Shown piece after piece: positions 12,301 to 23,974 of a DNA stretch of 64,000 nt. Source of the DNA: Isoperla grammatica. Taxonomy: Eukaryota > Arthropoda > Insecta > Plecoptera > Perlodidae. Position 1 is the first letter of the stretch; each line of letters opens with the position of its first letter. The stretch is from the NCBI GenBank assembly GCA_945910005.1, contig OX246745.1:10906436-10970435 (forward strand), given 5' to 3'. Below the pieces are notes generated by a model. That model did not search any database, was not told where the DNA came from, and was given only the letters and a program-made list of their open reading frames with translations. The translations under genes were made by a program, and so were the position numbers.

Positions 12301-13030
12301 TAGACTCACGCGCAGTCTAGCAAGCTTCGAGGCGTTCAGTTGGCGTGTTTGCTGTGCATGACCGACTCACGCGCAGTCTAGCACGCTTCGAGGCGTTCAG
12401 TTGGCGTGTTTGCTGTGCATGTCCGACTCACGCGCAGTCTAGCGAGCTTCGAGGCGTTCAGTTGGCGTGTTTGCTGTGCATGACCGACTCACGCGCAGTC
12501 TAGCGAGCTTCGAGGCGTTCAGTTAGCGTGTTTGCCGTGCATGTAGACTCACGCGCAGTCTAGCAAGCTTCGAGGCGTTCAGTTGGCGTGTTTGCTGTGC
12601 ATGACCGACTCACGCGCAGTCTAGCGAGTTTCGAGGCGTTCAGTTAGCGTGTTTGCCGTGCATGTAGACTCACGCGCAGTCTAGCGAGCTTCGAGGCGTT
12701 CAGTTGGCGTGTTTGCTGTGCATGACCGACTCACGCGCAGTCTAGCACGCTTCGATGCGTTCAGTTGGCGTGTTTGCTGTGCATGACCGACTCACGCGCA
12801 GTCTAGCACGCTTCGAGGCGTTCAGTTGGCGTGTTTGCTGTGCATGACCGACTCACGCGCAGTCTAGCGAGCTTCGAGGCGTTCAGTTAGCGTGTTTGCC
12901 GTGCATGTAGACTCACGCGCAGTCTAGCAAGCTTCGAGGCGTTCAGTTAGCGTGTTTGCCGTGCATGTAGACTCACGCGCAGTCTAGCGAGCTTCGAGGC
13001 GTTCAGTTGGCGTGACACACGCTCACGCAG
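9385..13030. repeat. 60/61-bp satellite array, about 60 monomers
   Basis: Monomers run from TTCAGTTRGCGTGTTTGC to CTTCGAGGCG. The common 61-bp type has CTGTGCATGACCGACTC. The 60-bp type has CCGTGCATGTAGACTC and is usually linked to TTAGCG. A further variable triplet before the CTTCGAGG block (GAG, ACG or AAG after TAGC) gives subtypes. The first monomers near 9385-9600 are degenerate and the last breaks off at 13014 into ACACACGCTCACG, as expected for array edges. The unit is rich in CpG, unlike the AT-rich surroundings. No long open frame exists across it. Confidence 0.97.
11184..12881. repeat. Higher-order repeat: two 849-bp 14-monomer units
   Basis: Typing each monomer by its variants shows that the order of 14 monomers at 11184-12032 is repeated at 12033-12881. 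Each unit contains five 60-bp and nine 61-bp monomers, which gives 849 bp. A private G-to-T change (TTCGATGCG) lies at 11907 and again at 12756, exactly 849 bp apart. The copies differ at a few sites (for example ACCG against TCCG, and GAGCTT against GAGTTT). This indicates a recent block duplication inside an older satellite. Confidence 0.9.
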
Positions 13031-14335
13031 AACCATTTGTTGTTGAAATCGTTGAAATATAGAGTGTTTAATGTCGGATGAAACGTATTTCAATGGCAGT
13101 GGAAGCAGGAGGGGTGGGCGTACATGATCACACAGTTGATGTCCATTTGTGCCTCAGGGGGCAGTGATTCTCTTACATCTGTCCGTATACCATAAAATGT
13201 CCCCACAGGTGGAATTCCCGGAAAAACAATTCCTGACATAACGGTATTAATATTTTATTCAGAGCCCCCTTGAGAGTGGCGCATATAACGTTCAAAGATA
13301 TAACTTTGAATTCAAATTATTGTCTTCGATGTCTTCCTGCTATACAAAGGCGGGAGGCTTGACGAAAACCTGCCACTTCGATCTGAGCTGCTTCCTACAA
13401 ACATCGGATTATAGTCACCGTCTTCTTGTAATTAAATCGATTTATAACTGTGAGTTATGTGCGTAGTATATTGTTGAGCCGCAGGTGCTCACGTGGTGGG
13501 AAATGTCGATTCGTCTTCGAGCTGAACGGTTCGAGCTTCGCCGTGCATGCATATATTATTTTCAATTAGCTGGCCTTGGTGATCGGGTGATGGTAAATGG
13601 GTTTCCTGAATTTTCCTGAACACGCTAACATTTTGCAGTTAGTTGCGTAAGAACGTAATGTATCAACCTTTTCGAATTCTTCAGGCCTGTTGTCGAAAAC
13701 AAACATGTATTAAAATAATTGTATTATAAATTGAAACGTGTGTTGTGTTATTATAATATAGGACATCCACGCGGTAACGACTCTCTATCCCATGATTTTG
13801 AATAAATCATAAAGAATTATTAGTTTGTTGTTTGTTGACGATAGAAACTTATCGAACTAAATTTATCATACATTTCTCGCATATATTAACGTGTGCGGAT
13901 ATGGCAACGCCTAAGGTTTTGACAGAGAGAAGAATTCCCTAAAGTGTGGCATATTATTTAATGCTTTGCTAACTGCCCAACACATTTTGTTGACCGATTG
14001 CTCTTATTATGGTACCAAGATTTTAACTGTGTAAGTCAATCATATAAATAGATATTTTCTTACGATAAATGTGGTGTGTCTAAACGTTTTGGATCAAGTT
14101 AAGCTGATTTACTATCTTAAGATAAAGTCAACATTCCTTATCCCTCCTCGGGTCTTTAAATTTCCAATTAGTATGTTGAATATCTTTAGTATATGTAAAA
14201 CGCTGTTTTTTTTTATTATGGACTACGTCAAATTGATATACAGAACTATATGATCTAGGAAAATATTGAATTCTAAGTGTAGTATAAGACTCTTTAGTGA
14301 GCGGAGGCACTATGCCGACATTGGTTATGATGTCT
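13031..14335. other. Spacer without recognisable genes
   Basis: Unique-looking AT-rich DNA follows the satellite. The overlapping frames at 14071-14310 on both strands are short and featureless. Confidence 0.5.
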
Positions 14336-14453
14336 AATAAGTTTGTGTGTTTGTAATTATTTGTAGTTTGTAATTATTTATTATTTTTATTGTAGCGCAG
14401 TGGTGGGGCAATCGGCTGATAAATAAATGAAAATGAAATGAAATGAAAGAGTG
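14336..14453 (+). mobile_element. Probable LINE 3' end with (GAAAT)n tail
   Basis: A T-rich stretch ends in TTGTAGCGCAGTGGTGGGGC, then GATAAATAAATGAAAATG and a GAAAT-type tail. The layout resembles the end at 55560-55742 (TTGTATCGCACTTGTGGGGC, then AATAAACATGAATTGAATG). A conserved short end plus AATAAA-like signal and simple-repeat tail is typical of non-LTR retrotransposon 3' ends. No reverse transcriptase remains here. Confidence 0.45.
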
Positions 14454-16424
14454 GAGAAAGAGAGAAGATGACAAGAGAGAAGTAGATGATAGCGACATTA
14501 CAACTGACCCATGGCGAAGAGATTGGACATGCGAAGAAACCATCACTAACATGGCAGGTATTGCCATTTCAATAATAGAATTATCCGCTCCGCTCATCCA
14601 TTGCAATTGCTAGTGACACCGATATTGTTCGACGAACCACGTCACTATTTACTCGCTCGGAAACGAAGGGAGTGATTGATTTGTTAATCAAATTATGAGC
14701 TGCTCTGGTTCGACCGCATGATGATGGAATTACCTACTTAAGCGAGTGAAGGTAATACTTTTCAGAACAATTAGCTTTGAAATTCATGAACACCGTCGGG
14801 GATACGTTGCTAATAAAAACTTTGAGCAATTGAAACGTTTCAGACCTAATTCTAAAACAGCGTTTACACAAGTTTATTTAAAGCAGAGATTAAGCTAATT
14901 GAAGATAAATATTCTTGTTAATATTTTGTCGTCTCGTTTGGCTGCTCACTTTACAACTTACTTAATACTTTAGAGTGTTCTACTCAGCTTTATACAATAA
15001 TGTTAATATTTATACGAAAATGTTTTTAAAACTAGTGTTTTTATTGGAGTTAATTCGCCCAAGTTTGCTTTTCTAATTATAAGAAAGGATTTTTGTTATA
15101 AGAATCATCAGCGTGCGCTATCTTGTTATAATTCGCGACTAATCCTACGTGCTTTTGTCCTAAGCACGACCCTACATGCATTTGATAGTGAGCAAGCCTG
15201 GAATAAGGCCTACAAATAATTCTTCAAAATAACTTTTAGAAAAAAACACACTAGAAAATTCTAAAAGTAGCAGACTTAAGATACCTACAACATACCCGCT
15301 TTACTACCCGGCGCCTCCACCATTTGTGGTACCGGGAATTTATATTGCTTAAATAAATATATTTTTACTCTCCAAGTTCATCAACTTATAATCCTCTCCC
15401 TAGTTACCATCTTCCCAAAACCTATACCATTGTAACCGCTTCAGCTGTTGACGCCCTCGCTATTGTTAATCACTACATAAGGCGGTGACCAACTGGCGTA
15501 GCCAATACCCGTCTTCGTCACAATATTTTACTACTCAGAAGATAAATACATTTCATGTGTTGAACATTTGTATACATCCTGATTACTTACTTTCTTGAAG
15601 CAGTTCGAAAAGCGACGAATAAATAAATATAAGATACAGCTATTATAGTAAAAGTATTATTTTAATGAAGTAAATTTGGTTTTTGAAAAACCGAAAAAAG
15701 GGCAAGAAATGTGACCGCATAGTAACATCCAACATAATTTGTTTTTTTCGTGTTCTCCCCGGAAATCCCCTTCAAGTTGATTGATTGATATGGCGCTTAC
15801 TTCTCGCAGCTACGAGGGCGCTAACAGGGGCGATGCACCATTAGGGTGATGGGCTATGAACTTGACCCGGCCCTGGGCATCCACTCACAGGAAGACTATG
15901 CTTGGTAGGCCCAGCCACAGGCAACTCATTACCATTGATACCTTGCATCATTGTTGAGACGAATGTGTGTACAATGATTGGACAAGAAAAGGGCGTCAAG
16001 TGATTAATGGAAAAATACTATAGTACTTTGGGATCATTTAATGAAATATTTCATTCAATTCAATTTTGCAATCCAATTTTATTACACACACATTATAAAT
16101 ATGTTCAAAGAACATTTTTCTTTCGGGTTACAAGGCAACCATATAAGTAGTTCGTGGAATTACCCTGTTACAAGTTTGGTCCTAAATTTTTATATTTTTT
16201 TCAGATAACACTGGTTGCTAAACACATACGTACTTATTACTAATGATGGAACCTATTTTAATGGTTTAAAAAAAGTTCACTTTGCTCAAAAATTGAAAAA
16301 TATGAAAGTAGTTTGGCATCCATACCGGAATATAAAAAATGTCTTCCTAAAATCAAAATAAAGCATTTCTAACTAAAGGCCAGATACCAACACTTCGAGC
16401 TCATGCATGCATACCACCCCAAAA
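14454..16424. other. Spacer, nothing firmly recognised
   Basis: A locally GC-richer stretch at about 15780-15920 may be an unrecognised repeat, but I could not find a partner copy in the window. A small hairpin (CCCGG with CCGGG) lies near 15308-15336. Confidence 0.4.
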
Positions 16425-16485
16425 ATCTCTGATGGATCTCAATTTGATAGAGTCGTAAATGCAAACCACTACACCAGACCATCGT
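16425..16485 (-). mobile_element. tRNA-like SINE head fragment
   Basis: On the minus strand TGGTGTAGTGGTTTGC (about 16461-16476) fits a Pol III A box. It is followed by ACGACTCTATC and a degraded B-box-like AATTGAGATCC. The tRNA-like half is truncated, so this is more likely a SINE relic than a working tRNA gene. Confidence 0.5.
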
Positions 16486-17036
16486 ATGCAGGCCGGTAGT
16501 CTATTGCAAGCAAAGGCAATCTTGATCGAGCCGAAGCACCACCCCCGCAAATCTCCCTTCCGCTTCTTGGAGAAAGGTAATACATCAAGTAGTCACATTC
16601 AGTTCGCCCACGCACGTGTGTAGTTGACACTTCGTTCTCAAGGACGCAACACGGCCCCTAATGGATCCTTGAGTATAGCGAGACACTAACGAATTGTCGA
16701 CACTTGGGGACGTTTACACTTCTGGACAATAACTATATATCTTTATTTTTAAACATTACCTATTATAGCTGCTGACATGAATTTGTATTGTGTAGTTCCG
16801 AGTGTTATCTTCTCTTCCACTGTATCATATATTTTTCATTAGCTGGCGTAACCAATAACCTCTTCTTTTCGGGTTATCAGATACACGTGTCAGGAACTTC
16901 CGTATAGGTATAATTTTTATTGTTATTATTAGGTAATTTATATTATTATATACCATCATTCATAGCCAATTTGAAATCTTTTATCATTTCTAGTTAATTT
17001 TATTCCCTCCACGAATTCCTCTCGGCCCCAACACAA

Positions 17037-17168
17037 TGTGCTATAGATACTTTGCTTTAGGTTAGTTTAGTTTAGTTTATTTGTAGCCTGCCTTTTATTT
17101 CTACTATCTGTATGCAGGCACACTAATTTCGATGTTTGTACTTAGTATAAATCGATGGAATAAAGACA
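17037..17168 (+). mobile_element. Possible LINE 3' end
   Basis: The run of TTTAGTTTAGTTTA and the closing GTACTTAGTATAAATCGATGGAATAAAG resemble 3' untranslated ends of non-LTR elements, with an AATAAA signal. No coding part is attached and no second copy is clear, so this is tentative. Confidence 0.3.
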
Positions 17169-17235
17169 CACATATTCTATTATACTATTATTTGTCGTCT
17201 CTCTTTAATACTGGACGGAAAAAGTTTCGTTTAAA

Positions 17236-17366
17236 TGTGCGTGTGCGTGTGCGTGTGCGTGTGCGTGTGCGTGTGCGTGTGCGTGTGCGTGTGCGTGTGC
17301 GTGTGCGTGTGCGTGTGCGTGTGCGTGTGCGTGTGCGTGTGCGTGTGCGTGTGCGTGTGCGTGTGT
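17236..17366 (+). repeat. (GTGCGT)n microsatellite, about 22 copies
   Basis: A perfect 6-bp repeat alternates purine and pyrimidine throughout. It keeps all frames open on both strands, giving Val-Arg and Thr-Arg dipeptide frames, so the frames across it (17132-17443 plus, 17188-17439 minus) should not be called genes. Confidence 0.97.
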
Positions 17367-18167
17367 TCAATGCCGCCACTATACCAAGCATGAAGGTACC
17401 AACACAAACCGCCTGCCAGTCAGTTGTAGCCGGTGGCAATTAAATCACCTCACGTACATTTTACCTTCCGTTCATTCACAAATATGCAATGTTCGAACTC
17501 GAGGTGTAACATAAAGCCTCGGACCTGTGCGAGCATGTCAGCCTGGCAATTGACAACCCACTCTCCCAGCACTCGGGCAAACATGCACACTATGATTGAG
17601 CCGCGCCATTCTTCACACAGCCAGGGGATCTTGATCGAGTACCCGGCCTAACGAACGTCTGTCGAGCTCTTCACCCCAGTCGCAATTGTAGCCCCCCCCC
17701 CCCCTCCTCCCTCCCCCCCCACCCCACACCCCCGCGCGCGCCAAGCGACAACATCAAGGGCATGCTCAATCACACTTCGACATGATAATTAGTTTTTAAT
17801 TTGCAACCGTGTAATTCGCAAACGCATGATGCGTGAAAAGGTGAAATGGTTGAAACACACATTTTCGAGTCGAGGCATCGTTGGTTGGAATGGCCGGTGG
17901 CGCCAAGTTATTGGTGGCTCGGATTTAGATTGCCTTGTTGAAGGGTTAAAGGCCCGAGGGCACCTTATTCTGATATAAATCCCGAAACTTGCTTGATGGT
18001 GATTATTTAACCAGTGTTACGTTTCTCAAATATGCGTAAAGAGGACTTATGGAAACGCAGATTTATTGAGGGGGAGACGGGGAGGGGTCAATGATGATTA
18101 TTGCTTCAGTTTCCATTAACAAGAAAGGTGACTGGGGATACTGAATTAGTTCATTAATTTTTTATGT
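17367..18167. other. Spacer with C-rich block
   Basis: A C-rich block with long C-runs lies at about 17691-17737, followed by CGCGCGCG. The surrounding 17460-17660 is locally GC-richer, but no gene or Pol III box is convincing. Confidence 0.45.
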
Positions 18168-18350
18168 TACAGTATGCGACAAAGTAAAACAAGGGTGGGA
18201 CAGAACGAACGTATTTTCTCTTTACAACTCTTATATAATAATTTTTAACCGATTTGGTTACTGATCGCTATTTCTCATCAACGCATGTTGCTTATTGATG
18301 TAAACTAGATTGAACCAACAAATAATAGGGTGAGTGCAGAAAAGTGGTTG
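18168..18350 (+). repeat. Dispersed repeat family R, copy 2
   Basis: Partner of 6937-7110 in the same orientation. It carries GTGGGACAGAAC, TTTGGTTACTGATCG, TATTTCTCATCAA, TTATTGAT and ATAGGGTGAGTGCAG in the same order and spacing. The family is not identified. Confidence 0.6.
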
Positions 18351-20219
18351 TAGTACCATGTTATGTCAGACACTCGATTTACTTTTGTTGGCGTATGTAC
18401 AATATGTTTTTAGTGATGTTATCTTTGGGCTTAGGGTACATTTTCCTGCATAAAGGTATCTGCTGTATTGATGTTATATAAATACACTGCTAGATGAACA
18501 GGAAGCACAACCTTATTCTAGGCGGGAACAGCATCTTTAACACTAGGCTCGAAGGTGTTATCAAAAAACAGGAACTCTAGCCAAACACCGCTAAATGTGT
18601 GAGACAGAACGAATCTATGAATTCTAGCAAATCTACCTGCAAGCCTTAACTTGGCGTTTTGGAAAATTAAATGATTAAATTATTAAATGATTATTAAATT
18701 ATCTACAGAAATGTCCTATTGATGATTGTTGTATACATTATTCTGATGACATTAATTTCATTTCTTCATCAGTAACACAAGATTTATTTTTCCTCAAGAC
18801 AATAATAGCCGGAATCTAGGGTAGTTATGACACTATTACTGGCATGACTTCGTTTCATGTAGATACAGGCATATCGAGGGTGTGCAAGTTAAAGTTTCCG
18901 AGTACTCTAATTCGGATAGGCTTTTAAAAGTGCAGTTCTTCATTAAATTTGAAATGATGACAGGTGTGTTTATCAAACTTCAAATTAGATTTTAGCACAA
19001 GACTACAAGTTTGTCTTACATTGAAGGTTTTATTCTGAGCAAAGCCAACAAGAATAATTACTTTGTCATTGTTTCAGAAATTTCGCAAAAATATTATAAG
19101 AAATCTTTTAAACTTTCCCCCTTGAGAAAGCAACGGAAATGCAATGACAGGAAACAACAAGGAATGGGAAAGTGACTGGTTTCCACAGTTCTAGAGTGAT
19201 TACAGCCTTTGGGATTCGTGGTTGGTTTAAATGAGGATGACAGACGTTAATTCTTAACAAAACAAAACATTCTCGATCCTGACCTAACCTATTTGTAAAG
19301 CGAGTCTTTAATCCCGTCCTTTCGTTTTGGCATTTATTTAATGCCTATTCCCTATTCAGTTATAACATGTCTACAATGGCCAATAAAATATCGCGCTTGA
19401 TAAAACACGAAGAAGGGTAATAACAATATAAAACACATCATTAGAAACACATTTGAAAGCCAATACAAATAAATATTACGAAGAAAAATAACTTTCAACA
19501 CTTATAAAATGAATTGATGTTTTCCATATTATACAAAGGAAATTCATTACTATCTCTTTATATTTACTTTCATTATGTACTTAACTTGAAGTTATTATGC
19601 GTGGACTTAATTATGCGGTAAAACATTTTGCGTAAACAAGATTTTGTTTTTGTTCATTCGTTTAAATGTACAATTTATTTATTTATGTATTCATTTATTT
19701 GATTTACATATCCAATTTATTATACAATTAGTGGCATAGGCTTTATTATGCCGTTACTTTCACTACAGGATCTAAGTTTGTTATGCCCTAATCATATATA
19801 TTACACAATTGTGACAGTATTTTGCAAGAATGACCGGGCTAGACCTGTATAGTGTATAACATAAGCCGCTTACGGGTACTGATACTGCACCGGACTAATC
19901 TCCGCGTTCAGTTATTGCATCGGATCACTCTGTACTCGCGACCTAGTTCACAGTAATCCGTTCTCGTGATCCGATCACCAAAAAAGTGATCCGTATTGTT
20001 CAACGAGTGGACTAAGTACATTGATTAAAGACGTACTTTGCGTTGGTAAGTAGTATAGATTAAGCGTTTTGGGGGAAATTACGAGAATGTGAATGTGGTA
20101 GAAAGCTATTTATCATTGCTAAAGAAGCTGATACACAAGCGGGATTTATTTTGGTTCGGTTAATTAGAAAGGTATGTAATTATTTACCAGTGCAAAACAT
20201 AATCTGGTTGATCTCATAA
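18351..20219. other. AT-rich spacer
   Basis: No gene is supported. A cluster of GTGATCCG words, including the 13-bp palindrome GTGATCCGATCAC, lies at about 19918-19992. Its meaning is unclear. Confidence 0.45.
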
Positions 20220-20265
20220 GTTAATTAAATAGGTTAATTAAATAGGTTAATAGGTTTAATTAAAT
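20220..20265. repeat. Short AT-rich tandem repeat
   Basis: About four imperfect copies of AGGTTAATTAAAT stand head to tail. Simple replication slippage explains this. Confidence 0.75.
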
Positions 20266-20599
20266 AAAATACGTTAATGAGGAATCCGTAAATGAGTTTC
20301 TTGATTCTTATAAAAAATTTACAATTGTTGGCACAATGCCCTCTTTAGCCTGATTAGTGATGATTTATGAATGGTAATGAGGAAGGGAGGAGGGGAAACC
20401 TTGTACCGTCACGTAGCCTACTCCTATCGAAAAGTACCAAGGGGATCATCAACATGTATTATCCTTACGGGCGATTCATTATGGTAAGTGGCTATAGTTC
20501 TCTACTAACAGATAAATTAAAGACAACAACTGATAGAAGTTAATATAGTCGTTGTCAAGGTGTGCAGCATGATCTAAAAATAAATGCTGTTGCTAGGTA

Positions 20600-20705
20600 T
20601 TGTATTGTATTTATTGAAATTTACCCGCCCGAGAGCGGGAAGGCCAATGTAGGGCACAAATTGCCCTCTGTAGCCATGTACAAAAGCGGAATTAAAATCA
20701 AGACT
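20600..20705 (-). mobile_element. Probable LINE 3' end
   Basis: Read on the minus strand, the sequence gives GGGCAATTTGTGCCCTACAT, a C- and G-rich hairpin-prone stretch, then TTTCAATAAATACAATACAA as the tail. An AATAAA signal followed by a short repeating tail is characteristic of non-LTR retrotransposon ends. It lacks coding sequence and is a 5'-truncated copy. Confidence 0.5.
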
Positions 20706-21400
20706 AAGGACTAAGTGTTAATTAATAATAGAAAGTGGCAAACAGGGTGTAAAGTTGTTGCTAAAACACACAAAAGTTATGGGTGCTAAACGGGCCCATG
20801 TAAGAAATATTTTCTTTTTGATTAGGTCAGACGCCATAAAGACAGCGTCCGGAGCGAGTCACGGAATGGCACCTCAATCACATATTTTGTAGAAGTCTAG
20901 ATAACATTCAACTATTCGAATGGTTTTATAAAAGTTCCACTATCAGGAAAAGGAGTGAAGCGATCAGCATCACCAGGTAACGCGCTCGAGTCTAGACACA
21001 AATGTGAATGTCGGACATGCCTTGTATTATTGGGGCAGCGTAATTCAGGCGCCGCATCTATCATGCATCGAAAGTGGTTCCGTTCTTTGAGCCTGCATAA
21101 AACATAGCGTAGACGAGATAAGCCATGAACTGTGAATATATAATGTAGAAACACTCCGGAGGGAGAGACGATTTCATCCGCGCTCCCTCTCGTCTTTGCA
21201 GTCATCAGAACGTCAATACTACCACGTTTAGTCTTACCGAAGAAGGTAATAACCTGAACTCTGTACCGCATCAGGTTCCAACCCTGTTCACGGGCTACCC
21301 CCCCCCCCCCTCCCACCCATCCGTTACGCATTGTTCTTATGGCGGATCAGAGTTGGAAGTTGATGTGCTATGAACTTTAGAATTTTCTCAAATGTTTCGT
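20706..21400. other. Locally GC-richer stretch with unsupported frame
   Basis: A 139-codon open frame on the minus strand (20912-21331) covers this GC-richer patch. Its translation has no recognisable domain. It opens with a poly-glycine run encoded by the C-tract at about 21299-21310, and no splice context is clear. It is recorded as non-coding unless transcript evidence appears. Confidence 0.35.
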
Positions 21401-21796
21401 TTTTTTCTACTTATCTACTTCATGTTTAAGTTTTTTTAATATATTTTTTATATTATCTTTTTACTTACTACGGTTAATTTTTGACAGTTTTTTTTTGTAA
21501 AGCCAACATATAATTAATAATATCTTTGTAACTCTGTTTTCTGTTTTCTATTTTGCATTTTGCATTTTGTATACTTAGCTATTTTTAGGTCTTCGTATTG
21601 TTAGCTTTAAATTGTTTTCATAATCTGTTCTCGGTTGTATTATATAATTTTATTTGTTCATTGCCATGTTTAGTTTTAAATTATAAATCAATAAATCGAT
21701 CAAGTATATGTTGGCATTCACTCTTTGTGTCTGGATCTGTGCTCATTTCTGGCAACCCCTATTCATTATTGTAAATATGAATATAAATATAAATAA
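21401..21796 (+). mobile_element. T-rich LINE-like 3' region feeding the GAAT array
   Basis: A long T-rich stretch ends in GGCAACCCCTATTCATTATT, then GTAAATATGAATATAAATAAA directly before a (GAAT)n array. Simple-repeat tails primed at the end of a non-LTR element commonly have this form. No coding remnants were found. Confidence 0.35.
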
Positions 21797-21890
21797 ATGA
21801 ATGAATGAATGAATGAATGAATGAATGAATGAATGAATGAATGAATGAATGAATGAATGAATGAATGAATGAATGAATGCATGAATGCAT
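21797..21890 (+). repeat. (GAAT)n microsatellite, about 23 copies
   Basis: A near-perfect tetranucleotide array ends in GCATGAATGCAT. It probably grew from the tail of the retroelement-like sequence just upstream. Confidence 0.95.
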
Positions 21891-23211
21891 AACATTAAAT
21901 AAATAAATTGATAAATAAATAAATCATGTACATTTCCTCAACTAAATGAACGCATTCTAAGCGTAAGACAGTGAGTACAACTTTTATCAAGCCAACCTAG
22001 AACGTAGTCTCGGCAGCGATTAGCTTTTACCCCTCACGGAACGGCCAATTAGACGGAATTGTGCACACATTTTCATTGATTTCTGTGGAAGTGACCAATT
22101 AGATGTGGGACCTCCCTGTCTAAGTGGCTGAATGTTCCAATTTAATTGCGAATACAATTACCGACCATGGAAGCTAGAGGCTACTGGAGACCTAACGCAC
22201 GCCACATGCTCGAGGGATATTCCACACCCTACCTAGCACGCTATAACCCCTTATACACGTGTTGCTCGATGCAGGAGATGGGACATATTTCATAATGGTC
22301 TCTACCATAGTGGGTGATGAGTTCCATTTCTTAGCCATCAGCCAAAATAGAGAGGCGCGATCGCATTTTCTTATTAAGATAACGCGGTAAATACAATAGA
22401 GGATTCAAAACTAACATAGATAGCGCTGATAAGCAACCTGCTTTCAGCGCCATTGATGAATAATAACTAAAAAATAACAATGAAAATTGACAGCTAAACC
22501 ACTTCTAATAGAAGTTTATTTTCTTGTCACCAGAATGCATCTAGTCTATTTTGAGTGCTCTATACTTCAGTATTTTGACCTTGCCAATGCCGCAGTTCGA
22601 TAATCACTTTTCTTCTGTCACAAATGTTACTACATGAATAATAACCGAATCTACTTATAACGATTTTCAATTAAAAAATGTTTACATAATTGATTAGAAA
22701 TTAGATACGATCACATTGCTAATCATAATCATGGGAGTGAATATATTTTGCTTTATTTATATTGTATGCTATCTAGCATTAAAAAAAAAGAACCACTCAA
22801 AAACAGTACATACTCTATCTAGAAAACCAATACTTATTTCCTTTTTAACGATACAAAATGGCCAAAATTAATTTCTCTAGCAAAGACTTTGAAAGCTGTC
22901 GATTCGGTAGTTCTTTTTATTATTATTTGTATACTATTTATTTTGCTATTGTGTCTGAAAATGAACTTTATCATTATTGTTCCTACTAAAATAGCTATAA
23001 TATTATCAATGGTGTAATTAATTTAATCCGATAGTCAGAATTGGGTGAATACGCACTTTCATTGACCCACAATTATTGTTTTACGAAGAACCTGCATTAA
23101 TTAGCCAGATGAAAGTGGGTGTTTAATCAACGTTCAAGTAATCTCTGTAGAATTCTAGTGACACGAGTGTCTCATCCCTTAACCGCCAGTGAAGATGACT
23201 TAAATCCGTAA
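21891..23211. other. Spacer with one small candidate ORF
   Basis: Apart from the short frame at 22167-22295 (listed separately) this is AT-rich DNA without recognisable features. Confidence 0.45.
22167..22295 (+). CDS. Unrecognised 42-codon ORF with good start context
   Basis: The ATG lies in ACCATGG, a strong Kozak match. The frame runs 42 codons to TAA through locally GC-richer DNA, and the product would be tyrosine- and arginine-rich (start MEARGYWRPNARHML). No signal peptide, membrane segment or family is recognised. Frames of this length arise often by chance, so the case rests only on start context and base composition. No splice partner was identified. Confidence 0.15.
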   Translation: MEARGYWRPNARHMLEGYSTPYLARYNPLYTCCSMQEMGHIS

Positions 23212-23974
23212 GTACTCGCGTCAGTGGCGTACTGTCCGACCTGTCTCATTCACTCATCTAGGCTGCCCAGTGCTCGCGTCAGTGGCGTACTGTCTGACCT
23301 GTCTCATTCACTCATTCAGGCTGCCCAGTGCTCGCGTCAGTGGCGTACTGTCCGACATGTCTCATTCACTCATCTAGGCTGCCCAGTGCTCGCGTCAGTG
23401 GTGTACTGTCCGACCTGTCTCATTCACTAATCTAGGCTGCCCAGTGCTCGCGTCAGTGGCGTACTGTCCGACATGTCTCATTCACTCATTCAGGCTGCCC
23501 AGTGCTCGCGTCAGTGGCGTACTGTCCGACCTGTCTCATTCACTAATCTAGGCTGCCCAGTGCTCGCGTCAGTGGCGTACTGTCCGACCTGTCTCATTCA
23601 CTCATTCAGGCTGCCCAGTGCTCGCGTCAGTGGCGTACTGTCCGACATGTCTCATTCACTCATCTAGGCTGCCCAGTGCTCGCGTCAGTGGCGTACTGTC
23701 CGACCTGTCTCATTCACTCATTCAGGCTGCCCAGTGCTCGCGTCAGTGGTGTACTGTCCGACATGTCTCATTCACTCATCTAGGCTGCCCAGTGCTCGCG
23801 TCAGTGGCGTACTGTCCGACATGTCTCATTCACTCATCTAGGCTGCCCAGTGCTCGCGTCAGTGGCGTACTGTCCGACCTGTCTCATTTACTCATTCAGG
23901 CTGCCCAGTGCTCGCGTCAGTGGCGTACTGTCCGGCTCGTGTGCATGAGCTGTCTCATTTACTCATCTAGGCTG
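23212..23974. repeat. 58-bp minisatellite, about 13 copies
   Basis: Units of GTGCTCGCGTCAGTGGCGTA, then CTGTCCGACMTGTCTCATTC and ACTCATYYAGGCTGCCCA recur every 58 bp. Two alternatives (ACCTG or ACATG; CATCTA or CATTCA) are shuffled between units. The last unit is altered by an insertion (CTCGTGTGCATGAGC). Because 58 leaves remainder 1 on division by 3 and one strand lacks stops, forward frames stay open for up to 145 codons. They should not be taken as genes. Confidence 0.97.

Noticed and set aside
9385..13030. CRISPR-like array of regular repeats
   Set aside because: There are no unique spacers; monomers are contiguous and the genome is eukaryotic.
17132..17443. 103-codon and 83-codon frames on opposite strands
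   Set aside because: Same cause: GTGCGT array with short flanks.
20412..20490. Possible exon ending at a GTAAGT donor (20484)
   Set aside because: No acceptor, start or recognisable peptide could be linked to it.
20912..21331. 139-codon minus-strand ORF
   Set aside because: Begins in a poly-glycine run from a C-tract, has no domain and no splice sites in a convincing arrangement.
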